A DNA stretch of 64,000 bases from Cyanobium sp. N.Huapi 1H5 (GCF_024345535.1 NZ_JAGQBH010000001.1:372001-436000), one strand, 5' to 3'. Shown: positions 55,209 through 63,537, counted from the first letter of the stretch. Notes: a model not told the origin generated them from the letters alone. Made by a program: numbers and translations.

Positions 55209-56501
55209 TTACCGGCCAGGGGCCGATTCGGTTCGATCCCGGGCGCTGAGCAGCAGTCCCAGCAGCAGGGGCAGCCACAGCAGCAGCCGCTCCGGGGTGG
55301 TGAGCTGCCAGTCCGGCAGGCGTGAGGGCAGCACGAAATAGACGAACGCCGAAAGGCTCACCAGCCGCGCCCCCCAGTTCTGGCTGGGCACGGCGAAGGG
55401 CATCAGCCAGATGAAGTACCACCCGTGCACCACCGGCGAGAGCAGCAGCAGGGCCAGCAGGTAGCGCCAGGCGAAGACCCCCAGCCGGGCGCTGGTGACC
55501 AGCAGCACCAGCAGCACCGGCAGCAGCAGCAGCCCATGCACCGCATTGGTCTGCTGGCTCCAGGGCCAGAGCTGGCCGATCCAGTGCGGGAGCCACTCGG
55601 CGCTGCGGCCGTGGCGGATGAAGCTGGAGCCGGTGGGCAGCAGCGGGCAGCTGCTCAGGCCGCAGAACTGGGAGGCCCCCAGCAGCAGCGGCGCCAGGCC
55701 CAGCAGCAGGGTGGCCAGCACCGGGGCAGGCCGCCGGAAGCGGCGCCAGCGGCTCCAGGCCCGCTGCAGCAACAGCGGCAGGGTGATCCACTTGAGGGCC
55801 ACGCTCAGGCCCAGCAGCAGGTCGATGCAGGCCTGGGGGCGTTGGCCCTGGGGCGGGGGCTCCCGCTCGGCCAGCAGCCAGCCGGCCACCAGCGGCAGCA
55901 GGAACCAGCTGTCGTAGTGCCCGCCGCCGCTGAGGCCAACGATCACCAGCGGGTTCCAGGCGTAGAGCGCCGCCCGCGCCGTTCCGAACCGGGCCGCCAG
56001 CAGGCCGGCGATGGCCAGGTCGGCGGCCGTGAACGACAGCTTGAACAGCAGCACCTGCTGGGCCACGGCGGCATGGAGCCGGAACAGCAGCTGCGCCAGG
56101 GGCGGGTAGATGGCGGTGGTGTCGGGGTGGTTGATCGACGACCACCAGGGCGTGCGCAACCCCTCCAGCGCCGCGGCGTCCGGGGGCAGCGCATAGGGAC
56201 TGAACCCATGCAGCTGGATCCCCCCCTCCCAGAGGTACCGCCAGATGTCGTCGCCGGGCTCCATGGCCAGCAGGGCCAGCCGCGTCAGCACCGCCACGGC
56301 CCAGAACAGGGCGCGGGGGATGGTGGGCAGCGACCAGGAGAGGGCGAAACCCAGCCCCATCAGGGCGGCCGCCCGCCAGAACGGCACCAGCTGGGCGGCG
56401 TCGAACAGGTCGCCGTGGGAGCGCATCAGCAGCGCCCCGCCGATCAGCAGCAGGGCACTGGCCAGCAGCTGCAGGCGCCGGAGCCGGGCCGTCAGCGCCA
56501 T
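55209..56501 (-). CDS. GT-C type membrane glycosyltransferase
   Basis: 430 residues from the ATG at 56501. Ten or more membrane helices. The first extracytoplasmic loop carries the GT-C catalytic-type motif EPGDDIWRYLWEGGIQLHGFSPYALPP near 80-105, as in GT87/mannosyltransferase-like enzymes that use polyprenyl-phosphate sugars. Another family-typical stretch is HPDTTAIYPPLAQLLF near 123. Its start shares one base with the stop of the GT2 gene, so the pair is tightly coupled: GT2 would make a lipid-linked sugar in the cytosol and this enzyme would use it on the other side of the membrane. The acceptor is unknown. Confidence 0.85.
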   Translation of the reverse strand: MALTARLRRLQLLASALLLIGGALLMRSHGDLFDAAQLVPFWRAAALMGLGFALSWSLPTIPRALFWAVAVLTRLALLAMEPGDDIWRYLWEGGIQLHGFSPYALPPDAAALEGLRTPWWSSINHPDTTAIYPPLAQLLFRLHAAVAQQVLLFKLSFTAADLAIAGLLAARFGTARAALYAWNPLVIVGLSGGGHYDSWFLLPLVAGWLLAEREPPPQGQRPQACIDLLLGLSVALKWITLPLLLQRAWSRWRRFRRPAPVLATLLLGLAPLLLGASQFCGLSSCPLLPTGSSFIRHGRSAEWLPHWIGQLWPWSQQTNAVHGLLLLPVLLVLLVTSARLGVFAWRYLLALLLLSPVVHGWYFIWLMPFAVPSQNWGARLVSLSAFVYFVLPSRLPDWQLTTPERLLLWLPLLLGLLLSARDRTESAPGR

Positions 56502-57244
56502 CACCGCTGGCCTCGCTGCAGGGATCGCCGCAGGGGTCGCCGCAGCCAGAGGCCGCCCAGGGTGGTGAGGATCACCCATCCGGCCCGGAGGCTGGCGCCC
56601 CAGCGCCCGGAAATCTTCGAGGTGCCGGCCAGGCGCGGGCGATGGGAGATCGGCACCTCGCGGATGCGCAGGCCCAGCTCGATGGCCCGCACCTGCATCT
56701 CCAGGGTCCAGCCATAGCCCCGGTCGCGCAGGGCCATCGCCGCGAAGGCCTCGCGCCGCACCAGCCGCAGCGGCCCCATGTCGCGGTAACGGAACCCCCA
56801 GCCCAGCCCGATGAGCGTCGTGGCCAGCCGGTTGCCGCCCCGCTGCAGGGGGGTGAGCGAGGCGCGGCCCACGGCGGTGGCGGTGCGGTCGCCGAGCAGC
56901 AGGTCGTGGTCGTCGATGAGCTCCAGGAAGCGGGGCAGTTCCTCGAGCGGGTCGCCGCCATCGCCATCGCAGAACAGCAGCCAGTCCACGTCGGGGGCGA
57001 GATCGAGGCACCCCCGCCAGCAGGCCCGGCCGTAGCCGGGACGGGGTTCGCTGAGCACCTCAGCCCCCAGCTGGCGGGCGATGGCGGCGGTGCCATCGCT
57101 GCTGCCGTTGTCGACCACCCGGATGCGGTCGAGTCCCTGGCGGCGCAGCTGGCCGATGACGTGGCCGATCGTCTGGCGTTCGTCACGCGCCGGAATCACC
57201 ACCTGGATGGCCCCCATCGCCATGGCCGATCCCTGGTTGGGCAT
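56501..57244 (-). CDS. Family 2 glycosyltransferase (polyprenyl-phosphate sugar synthase-like)
   Basis: 247 residues from the ATG at 57244 (MPNQGSAMAMGAIQVVIPARDERQTIGHVIGQLRRQGLDRIRVVDNGSSDGTAAIARQLG). The nucleotide-sugar DxD is in WLLFCDGDGGDPLEELP near 84-90. It resembles DPM1/GtrB-type enzymes and the glycosyltransferases seen beside radical SAM/Cys-rich genes. There is a weak hydrophobic stretch at the C-terminus (GWVILTTLGGLWL). Divergent from the flavin-reductase fusion with 116 bases between starts. Confidence 0.9.
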   Translation of the reverse strand: MPNQGSAMAMGAIQVVIPARDERQTIGHVIGQLRRQGLDRIRVVDNGSSDGTAAIARQLGAEVLSEPRPGYGRACWRGCLDLAPDVDWLLFCDGDGGDPLEELPRFLELIDDHDLLLGDRTATAVGRASLTPLQRGGNRLATTLIGLGWGFRYRDMGPLRLVRREAFAAMALRDRGYGWTLEMQVRAIELGLRIREVPISHRPRLAGTSKISGRWGASLRAGWVILTTLGGLWLRRPLRRSLQRGQR

Positions 57245-57360
57245 GGACGTCCCCTGCTGATGAACGTACCGGCGAAGGGAGCGAATGGATGGCCGACCGA
57301 CCGAGGCCGGGGCCATCCGAAACCGCGGCTCGCCGGTAGGAAGGGGGAACGGCTTTCCCC

Positions 57361-59550
57361 ATGGCCCCACCGCTCTCACCGTCCCGCTGGCGCCAGCTGC
57401 TGCTGATCGCCGCCATCGCCCTGGTGATGATCCTGTTCTTCACGCTGGGCCTGCACCGCCAGCTCACCCTGGAGGCCCTGCAGGCGGCCCATGGCGCCCT
57501 GCTGGAGCAGCGCCGCCAGACCCCCCTGCCGGTGGCTGGCGCCTACCTGCTGCTCTACGTGCTGGTGGCGGCCCTGTCGCTGCCGGGGGCCGCGGTGCTC
57601 ACCCTGGCCGGCGGGGCGCTGTTCGGCGTCGGGCTGGGCACCCTGCTGGTGTCGTTCGCCTCCAGCATCGGCGCCCTGCTGGCCTTCCTGGTGGCCCGCA
57701 CCCTGCTGCGGGAACCGGTGCGGCGACGCTTCGCCCGCCAGCTGGCGCCGATCGAGGCCGGGGTGGCCCGCGACGGGGTGCTCTACCTGCTCAGCCTGCG
57801 GCTGGCGCCGGTGTTCCCTTTCTTCCTGGTCAACCTGCTGATGGCGCTGACGCCGATCCGGGCCGCCAGCTTCTACCTCACCAGCCAGATCGGCATGCTT
57901 CCAGGCACCTTCGTCTACGTGAACGCCGGCACCCAGCTGGCCCAGCTGCGCGGAATCGGCGGCATCCTCAGCCCGCCCCTGCTGGGGTCGCTGCTGCTGC
58001 TGGCCCTGTTCCCCTGGCTGGCCAAGGCGGCCCTGGGCCGCTGGCAGACCTGGCGGCTCTACCGCCGCTGGACCCGGCCGCGCCGCTTCGACCGCAACCT
58101 GATCGTGATCGGCGCCGGAGCGGCGGGGCTGGTGACCGCCTACATCGCCGCCACCGTCAAGGCGCGGGTGACCCTGGTGGAGCGCGGCACCATGGGCGGC
58201 GACTGCCTCAACACCGGCTGCGTGCCCAGCAAGGCGCTGATCAGCTCGGCGCGGCTGGCGGCGCGCCTGCGCCGGGCCGACCGCTACGGACTGGAACCGC
58301 AGGAGCCGCGGCTCAACCTGCGCCGGGTGCTGGAGCGGGTGGCCGCCAAGGTGGCGGCCGTGGCCCCCCACGACAGCGTCGAGCGCTACGAGGGCCTGGG
58401 GGTGGAGGTGCTCCGCGGCCAGGCCCGTCTGCTCGATCCCTGGACGGTGGCGATCCGCACCGGCGCAGGCACCGAGCAGCGGCTCACGGCCCGGGCGATC
58501 GTGCTGGCCACCGGCGCTGAACCGGTGCTGCCCGACTGGCCGGGCAGCGAGGCGGTGCCCCTGCTGACCAGCGAGACCGTCTGGGGCTGGCTGGCCCAGT
58601 GCCCAGTGGAGCGGCCGCGGCTGGTGGTGCTGGGGGGCGGGCCGATCGCCTGTGAGCTGGCCCAGGCCCTGGCCCAGCTGGGCCTGCCGATCACCCAGAT
58701 CCAGCGCAGCGACCGCCTGCTGCGCAAGGAGGACGCCGATGTGGCCGCCGAGGTGCGCCAGGCCCTGGAGGAGGACGGCGTGACCCTGCACATGGACACC
58801 GAGGTGCTCGGCTTCGAGCGGGATCCCGCCCCCGGCGGGGCGGTGACAGTGCTGGTGCGGCAGGGGGAGCGGCGGGAGCGGATCGCCTGCGACGCCGTGC
58901 TCTGCGCCCTGGGCCGCCGCGCCCGGCTGCAGGGCTACGGCCTCGAGGAGCTGGGCATTCCCACCGGCGCCACGATCACCACCAACGCCTTCCTGCAGAC
59001 GCTCTACCCGAACATCTACGCCGCCGGCGACGTGGCCGGGCCGTTCCAGTTCACCCACACCGCCGCCCACCAGGCCTGGTATGCGGCGGTCAACGCCCTG
59101 TTCGGCCAGGTGCGCTCCTTCCAGGTGGACAACCGCGTCATCCCGCGCACCACGTTCACCGACCCGGAGGTGGCCACGGTGGGGCTCACCGAAGCCGAGG
59201 CGGCGGCCCGGGGGGTGGCGGTGGAGGTGACGCGCTTCCCCCTGCACGAGCTCGACCGTGCCATCGTCGAGAGCGCCGAGCGGGGGTTCGTGAAAGTGCT
59301 CACCCCACCGGGCAGCGACCGGATCCTGGGCGCCACGATCGTGGCCGAGCACGCCGGCGAACTGCTGACCGAGTTCGTGCTGGCCATGAAATGGGGCCTG
59401 GGACTGGGCAGGATCTTCGGGACGATCCACGCCTACCCCACCCTGGCCGAGGCCAGCAAGTACACCGCCGCCGCCTGGAAGAAGCAACGGGTGCCCCAGC
59501 ACCTGCTGCCCTGGCTGCGCCGCTACCACACCTGGCGGCGCCGCGGCTGA
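57361..59550 (+). CDS. Fusion of TVP38/DedA-like membrane domain and FAD disulfide oxidoreductase
   Basis: 729 residues. Residues 1-240 form a TVP38/SNARE-associated membrane domain (VAALSLPGAAVLTLAGGALFGVGLGTLLVSFASSIGALLAFLVAR; RLAPVFPFFLVNLLMALTPI). From about 245 follows a class I pyridine-nucleotide disulfide reductase, resembling mercuric reductase and dihydrolipoamide dehydrogenase. It shows FAD motif VIGAGAAG near 248, active-site Cys-x4-Cys in GGDCLNTGCVPSK near 279-291, a second nucleotide site VVLGGGPIACELAQAL near 425, FAD-binding NIYAAGDVAGPFQF near 550, and the catalytic His-Glu in TIHAYPTLAEA near 692-699. A membrane-bound redox enzyme; substrate unknown. Within the arsenic cluster it could supply thiols or reduce a metalloid. 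Confidence 0.93.
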   Translation: MAPPLSPSRWRQLLLIAAIALVMILFFTLGLHRQLTLEALQAAHGALLEQRRQTPLPVAGAYLLLYVLVAALSLPGAAVLTLAGGALFGVGLGTLLVSFASSIGALLAFLVARTLLREPVRRRFARQLAPIEAGVARDGVLYLLSLRLAPVFPFFLVNLLMALTPIRAASFYLTSQIGMLPGTFVYVNAGTQLAQLRGIGGILSPPLLGSLLLLALFPWLAKAALGRWQTWRLYRRWTRPRRFDRNLIVIGAGAAGLVTAYIAATVKARVTLVERGTMGGDCLNTGCVPSKALISSARLAARLRRADRYGLEPQEPRLNLRRVLERVAAKVAAVAPHDSVERYEGLGVEVLRGQARLLDPWTVAIRTGAGTEQRLTARAIVLATGAEPVLPDWPGSEAVPLLTSETVWGWLAQCPVERPRLVVLGGGPIACELAQALAQLGLPITQIQRSDRLLRKEDADVAAEVRQALEEDGVTLHMDTEVLGFERDPAPGGAVTVLVRQGERRERIACDAVLCALGRRARLQGYGLEELGIPTGATITTNAFLQTLYPNIYAAGDVAGPFQFTHTAAHQAWYAAVNALFGQVRSFQVDNRVIPRTTFTDPEVATVGLTEAEAAARGVAVEVTRFPLHELDRAIVESAERGFVKVLTPPGSDRILGATIVAEHAGELLTEFVLAMKWGLGLGRIFGTIHAYPTLAEASKYTAAAWKKQRVPQHLLPWLRRYHTWRRRG

Positions 59551-59592
59551 GCCCGACACCGCCCCCGTCCAACCCCCTGCGACCTCTCACCG

Positions 59593-60684
59593 ATGACCAG
59601 CGCCGCCGATCTGCACCGCAGCGTTCAGGAGTACTACGGCTCCACCCTCAGCAGCAGCGACGACCTGCGCACCAGCGCCTGCTGCGACGCCAGCAGCGTG
59701 CCGCCGGCGCTGCGGCCCCTGCTGGCCCGGATCCACCCCGAGGTGCTGAGCCGCTACTACGGCTGCGGCCTGGTGGCGCCGCCGCTGCTGGAGGGCCTGC
59801 GGGTGCTTGACCTGGGCTGCGGCAGCGGCCGCGATGTGTACCTGCTGGCCCAGCTGGTGGGGGCCGGCGGCGCGGTGGTGGGCATCGACATGACGCCGGA
59901 GCAGCTGGCGGTGGCCCGGCGCCACGTCGACCACCACGCCGAGGTGTTCGGCTACGCCAACGTGCAGTTTCTGGAGGGCCGCATCGAGCAGCTGGAGGCG
60001 CTGCCCCTGGAGCCCGGCAGCTTCGATCTGGTGATCTCCAACTGCGTGGTCAACCTGTCGGCCGACAAGCTGGCGGTGCTGAACGGGGTGCGGCGGCTGC
60101 TCAAGCCCGGCGGGGAATTCTTCTTCGCCGACGTCTACGCCGACCGGCGCGTGCCCGAGGCCCTGCGCCACGACCCGGTGCTGCACGGCGAATGCCTCAG
60201 CGGCGCCCTCTACTGGAACGATTTCCTGCGGCTGGCGCGCCAGGCCGGCTTCGCCGATGCCCGTCTGGTGAGCGACCGGCCCCTGGAGATCACCGACCCG
60301 GAGCTGGCCGCCCGCACCGGCGCGATCCGCTTCTTCTCCGCCACCTACCGGCTGTTCAACATCGAGACCCTGGAGGACGCCTGCGAGGACCACGGCCAGG
60401 CGGTGATCTACCGCGGCAGCATCGCCGGCCACCCCGACGCCCTGCCCTTCGACAAGCACCACCACATCGAGACGGGGCGGGTGTTTCCGGTGTGCGGCAA
60501 CACCTTCCGCATGCTGGCCGAGAGCCGGTTGGCGCCCCACTTCGACTTCATCGGCGATTTCAACCGTCACTACGGCCTGTTCGAGGGCTGCGGCAGCGCC
60601 ATTCCCTTCGACGGGGGAGTCGCCCCTACCGCCGACGCTCCCGCCGCCGCGCCGGCCCCCGCCAGCGGCGGCTCCTGCTGCTGA
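59593..60684 (+). CDS. arsM: Arsenite S-adenosylmethionine methyltransferase ArsM
   Basis: 363 residues. SAM-binding motif VLDLGCGSGRDVYLLAQLVGAGGAVVGIDMT near 76-106. Conserved Cys expected for As(III) binding occur in SACCDASS near 29, ISNCVVNLSADK near 149 and HGECLSGALYW near 200. The C-terminal part (VFPVCGNTFRMLAES and a terminal GGSCC) is typical of longer bacterial ArsM. Methylates arsenite to mono-, di- and trimethyl species; with ArsS it leads to arsenosugars. Its 3' end overlaps a convergent DUF2227 gene by 59 bases. Confidence 0.95.
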   Translation: MTSAADLHRSVQEYYGSTLSSSDDLRTSACCDASSVPPALRPLLARIHPEVLSRYYGCGLVAPPLLEGLRVLDLGCGSGRDVYLLAQLVGAGGAVVGIDMTPEQLAVARRHVDHHAEVFGYANVQFLEGRIEQLEALPLEPGSFDLVISNCVVNLSADKLAVLNGVRRLLKPGGEFFFADVYADRRVPEALRHDPVLHGECLSGALYWNDFLRLARQAGFADARLVSDRPLEITDPELAARTGAIRFFSATYRLFNIETLEDACEDHGQAVIYRGSIAGHPDALPFDKHHHIETGRVFPVCGNTFRMLAESRLAPHFDFIGDFNRHYGLFEGCGSAIPFDGGVAPTADAPAAAPAPASGGSCC

Positions 60685-61192
60685 GGCGGCTGAGCCGACG
60701 TCCGAGGGCGCGCAGCGGGCGCGGCAGCCGCGGGATCGGATCGCCGTCCTGGAGCAGGTGCAGCCAGCTGCTGGCCTCCAGGCCCACGAAGGCGGCGATC
60801 AGCAGGGGCCGCTGGGAGCCCCAGAGCTCCCGGCCCCGCTGCAGCAGCTCGCCAGGCGGTGGGGCGCCCAGGGGACCGAGGGCGGCGCAGGCGAGCAACA
60901 CCAGCGCCGCCAGCCACAGCAGCCGCAGGCTGGTGCCCAGCAGGGGGCTGTGGGAGAGCAGGGAGCGGTGGCTGAGCAGGCGCCGGTAGGGCCACCAGAG
61001 CAGCCGCAGGGGACCCCAGCGGCGGGTGGCGTTGGAGCGGGTGTCGAGGTCGGGGGAGAGCCAGAGGCCGCCGAGCAGGAAGGCGCCGCTGGCGACGGCC
61101 ACCCCCGCCGGCCCCAGGGCCGGGCCCCAGAGCAGCCCGAAGGGCAGGGCCAGCCAGCGGGTGGCGCGATCGTGGCGGCGGCCGCTGGCCAT
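60626..61192 (-). CDS. DUF2227-like putative metal-binding membrane protein
   Basis: 188 residues from the ATG at 61192 (MASGRRHDRATRWLALPFGLLWGP). The family pattern is clear in the first half: HDRAT, then GGLWLSPDLDTRSNATRRWGPLRLLWWPYRRLLSHRSLLSHSPLLGTSLRLLWL, with conserved His and Asp residues probably binding metal and two hydrophobic segments. The C-terminus (RRLSRLSSRSRRWRGPARRRERRR) is an unusually basic tail and coincides with the 59-base overlap with arsM, so the true end could have been extended by loss of an earlier stop. Located just upstream of tRNA-Val on the opposite strand. Confidence 0.85.
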   Translation of the reverse strand: MASGRRHDRATRWLALPFGLLWGPALGPAGVAVASGAFLLGGLWLSPDLDTRSNATRRWGPLRLLWWPYRRLLSHRSLLSHSPLLGTSLRLLWLAALVLLACAALGPLGAPPPGELLQRGRELWGSQRPLLIAAFVGLEASSWLHLLQDGDPIPRLPRPLRALGRRLSRLSSRSRRWRGPARRRERRR

Positions 61193-61280
61193 GGCCGGGC
61201 TCCGGACGCTGCCGGCAAGGTACCGGCCGCCGGCCCCCGATGCCTGGCCGCGCCGCCCCCTCCGCCAGAATGGGCCCACC

Positions 61281-61352
<72 letters not shown>

Positions 61353-61379
61353 TCACACCGGCTGCGCCAGACGTCAGGG

Positions 61380-61420
61380 GACCTGCTCCGAGACCTTGTC
61401 CGAGACCTGTTGCGGGACCT
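61380..61420 (+). repeat. 12-base imperfect tandem repeats between tRNA-Val and a TA module
   Basis: GACCTGCTCCGA, GACCTTGTCCGA, GACCTGTTGCGG and a partial GACCT follow each other without gaps, giving about 3.4 copies. They lie 33-73 bases before the antitoxin start at 61453 and could be an operator for it. Confidence 0.7.
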
Positions 61421-61452
61421 AAGGTGGATCCACGAGCTGGTCTGAGACGTTG

Positions 61453-61707
61453 ATGGCCCATCGCATGCTGGCCGAGACTGCCGTGAGCATCTCGGAACTC
61501 AAGAAGAATCCGATGGCCACGGTGGCGGCTGGCGAGGGGCTGCCGGTGGCCGTTCTCAACCGCAACGAACCGGCGTTCTACTGCGTGCCGGCCAAAGCCT
61601 ATGAGGACCTGATGGACCTGGTCGAAGACCTGCAGCTCAACCGCATCGCCGACACGCGTCTGGCGGATGGGCAGGATCCGGTGCTCGTGACCATGGATGA
61701 GCTTTGA
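61453..61707 (+). CDS. Antitoxin of the Phd/StbD type
   Basis: 84 residues. ETAVSISELKKNPMATVAAGEGLPVAVLNRNEPAFYCVPAKAYEDLMDLVEDLQL is the usual Phd/YefM/StbD pattern: DNA-binding N-terminal domain (SISELKKNP), then a toxin-binding tail (LNRIADTRLADGQDPVLVTMDEL). Overlaps the toxin gene by 11 bases. The tandem repeats upstream may be its binding site. Confidence 0.9.
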   Translation: MAHRMLAETAVSISELKKNPMATVAAGEGLPVAVLNRNEPAFYCVPAKAYEDLMDLVEDLQLNRIADTRLADGQDPVLVTMDEL

Positions 61708-61978
61708 GCTGGCCTTCCACCCCGAGGCCCTGCGCGAGTGGCACAAGCTGACCGCAGAGATCCGGGAGACGTTCAAGAAGAAGCTGGCTGAACGGCTGAT
61801 CCAGCCGCGCATCCCCGCCAGCAAGCTGCGGGGCTCCAGCGATCGCTACAAGATCAAGCTCCTCGCCGCTGGCTTCCGCCTGGTCTATGAGGTGCGGGAC
61901 CAGCAACTGCTCGTGCTGGTGATCGCGATCGGCAAGCGGGACCGCCAGGCCGTCTATCGGCTGGCCGATCGGCGCTGA
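61697..61978 (+). CDS. RelE/StbE family mRNA interferase toxin
   Basis: 93 residues. The RelE fold is visible: FELAFHPEALREWHKLTAEIRETFKKKLAERLIQPRIPASKLRGSSDRYKIKLLAAGFRLVYEVRDQQLLVLVIAIGKRDRQAVYRLADRR, with the catalytic basic residues and GKRDR-x2-VY end motif. Cleaves mRNA on the ribosome. It pairs with the overlapping upstream antitoxin and appears intact. Confidence 0.92.
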   Translation: MSFELAFHPEALREWHKLTAEIRETFKKKLAERLIQPRIPASKLRGSSDRYKIKLLAAGFRLVYEVRDQQLLVLVIAIGKRDRQAVYRLADRR

Positions 61979-62055
61979 GACCGTTCCCTGGCACTGCTAG
62001 CGGCCGGGAAGATCGGGCCATGACACCAAAACCCGCCCTAAAGTTGGTCATATCG

Positions 62056-62304
62056 ATGACCAACACCATGCGACAGGTCACGGTGGCGGAGGCCAAAGCC
62101 CAGCTGTCGAGCCTGCTCGACGCGGTGGAGCAAGGCCAGGCGGTGGTGATCACCCGCCGCGGCAAAGCCATCGCTGAGCTGGTTCCGCGGCAGGCCGTGC
62201 GCGATCTCCTGCCCCAGCTCCAGGCTCTGCGGGACTCCCTGCCCCATCAGGCCACCGGCGGCGTGGAGACGATGCGGGCCCTGCGGGATGACGTCGGCTC
62301 CTGA
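62056..62304 (+). CDS. Phd/YefM-type antitoxin
   Basis: 82 residues from the ATG at 62056 (MTNTMRQVTVAEAKAQLSSLLDAVEQGQAVVITRRGKAIAELVPRQAV), the standard Phd/VapB start. The C-terminal part (LQALRDSLPHQATGGVETMRALRDDVG) is the toxin-neutralising segment. The stop overlaps the start of a broken VapC gene by one base (TGATG). It is the second antitoxin in 600 bases but of a different pair from the RelE module. Confidence 0.9.
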   Translation: MTNTMRQVTVAEAKAQLSSLLDAVEQGQAVVITRRGKAIAELVPRQAVRDLLPQLQALRDSLPHQATGGVETMRALRDDVGS

Positions 62305-62732
62305 TGCTGTACCTGGACACCTGCGTGCTGCTGGCGGCCCTCACACCAGAGGCCCACTCCAACGCCGCCGCGGCCTTTCTCGAGTAGGCCACAACGCCGC
62401 TGGCGATCAGCCCCTGGAGTGCCACCGAGCTCCATTCCGCTCTCGGGCTGAAGGTGCGCACCAGGGCCCTGAGCCCCGCGCAGGCCGAGGCGGTGCTCGA
62501 AGGCTTCGAACGCAGCCTGGCCCCAGGGTTCCTGATGCTGGAGGTGGAACCCCAGGACTTCAGGAATGCCAGCGCCTGTCTGGGCGGCTGGACCACGGCC
62601 CTGCGGGCCGCCGATGCCCTGCACCTGGCCATCGCCGCTGGACGGGGCGCCACCCTCTGCAGCCTGGATGCGCCGTTCGTGAGGGCCGCCCGGCAGCTGG
62701 GGCTCGAAGCCAGGCTGGTCGGGACTGACTGA
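62304..62732 (+). pseudogene. vapC: VapC PIN toxin interrupted by an in-frame amber stop
   Basis: Reading from the ATG at 62304 gives MLYLDTCVLLAALTPEAHS..., a good PIN start, but codon 28 (62385-62387) is TAG. The same frame continues without further stops to 62732 as ATTPLAISPWSATELHSALGLKVRTRALSP...ALRAADALHLAIAAGRGATLCSLDAPFVRAA, with the Glu of SATELHSAL and the Asp pair of the PIN core (AADALHLA, LDAPF). One base change would restore a normal 142-residue toxin. With the antitoxin intact, loss of the toxin is tolerated. A sequencing error is the main alternative. Confidence 0.88.
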
Positions 62733-62826
62733 CGCGCGTCTGGCGGCAAATCCACCGCCGCGAAGACCCTGGAGCCCCAGACGCACCCGGTCCAGGCCAT
62801 CATGAACGCCGCCTGATCCGCCAGCT

Positions 62827-63537
62827 GTGGACCTCACGGATCTCATCCCAGGGATCCCCGCCCTCCTGGAGGACCTGGAGAAGATCCTGGCCGGGCTCAC
62901 CACGGTGGCCTGCCTGGAGCACATGAAATGGCTGGGGGCCTTCATGTGCATCCCCCCGGTCCAGAGGAGCCTGGTGGGGGCCGCCACGACGGAAGAGGAA
63001 GGCTTCCGGCTGGTGGAGCGGCAGCGGCCGTCCCTGTTGGTGGTCAGCCAGAGGCTGCAGGAGGGCACCGGGCTGGCGCTGGTGGAGCACACGAAGGCGC
63101 TGGACCCCGCCATCCGCACCCTGCTGGTCGCCGACGACGCCAACGAGGCCCTGGTGCGGGAGGCCCTGGCGCGGGGCTGCAACGGCATCTGCTTCGAATC
63201 GGGCCTGTTCATGCCGGCGCTGCGGGTGGTGGCCGGCGGCGGGATCTACTACCCCGAGCCGGTGGCGGCGGTGCTGCGGCAGCAGCCGCCCGCGGCCCCG
63301 ATCGAACCACTGACCGAGCGCGAGCGGGTGGTGCTGAACCACCTGATGCTGGGCCTGACCGACCAGCGGATCAGCCAGGAACTGGTGGTGAGCCCCGAGA
63401 CCGTCAGGACCCACGTGAAGCACATCTTCCAGAAGCTCCAGGTCGACAACCGCACCAAGGCGGTCGTCAAGTCGATCGCCGCCGGTCTGATCAACCTGGA
63501 ATCAGCGATGGAGGGTCGTACCCCTGTCACAGGCTGA
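62827..63537 (+). CDS. LuxR-type regulator with atypical receiver domain
   Basis: 236 residues from a GTG start. The C-terminal HTH is clear: PLTERERVVLNHLMLGLTDQRISQELVVSPETVRTHVKHIFQKLQVDNRTKAVVKSIAAGLI near 160-222. The region 45-145 looks like a response-regulator receiver (SLVGAATTEEEGFRLVERQRPSLLVVSQRLQEGTGLALVEHTKALDPAIRTLLVADDANEALVREALARGCNG), but the phospho-acceptor position after the LLVV strand is Ser, not Asp, and the expected N-terminal acidic pair is absent. It probably works without phosphorylation or binds a ligand. No partner kinase is nearby. First 45 residues are helical and unassigned. Confidence 0.88.
   Translation: MDLTDLIPGIPALLEDLEKILAGLTTVACLEHMKWLGAFMCIPPVQRSLVGAATTEEEGFRLVERQRPSLLVVSQRLQEGTGLALVEHTKALDPAIRTLLVADDANEALVREALARGCNGICFESGLFMPALRVVAGGGIYYPEPVAAVLRQQPPAAPIEPLTERERVVLNHLMLGLTDQRISQELVVSPETVRTHVKHIFQKLQVDNRTKAVVKSIAAGLINLESAMEGRTPVTG

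Noticed and set aside
57376-59559. 727-residue minus-strand frame over the flavin reductase fusion
   Set aside because: Gln/His/Gly-rich shadow; the plus-strand protein has two complete domains with active-site motifs.
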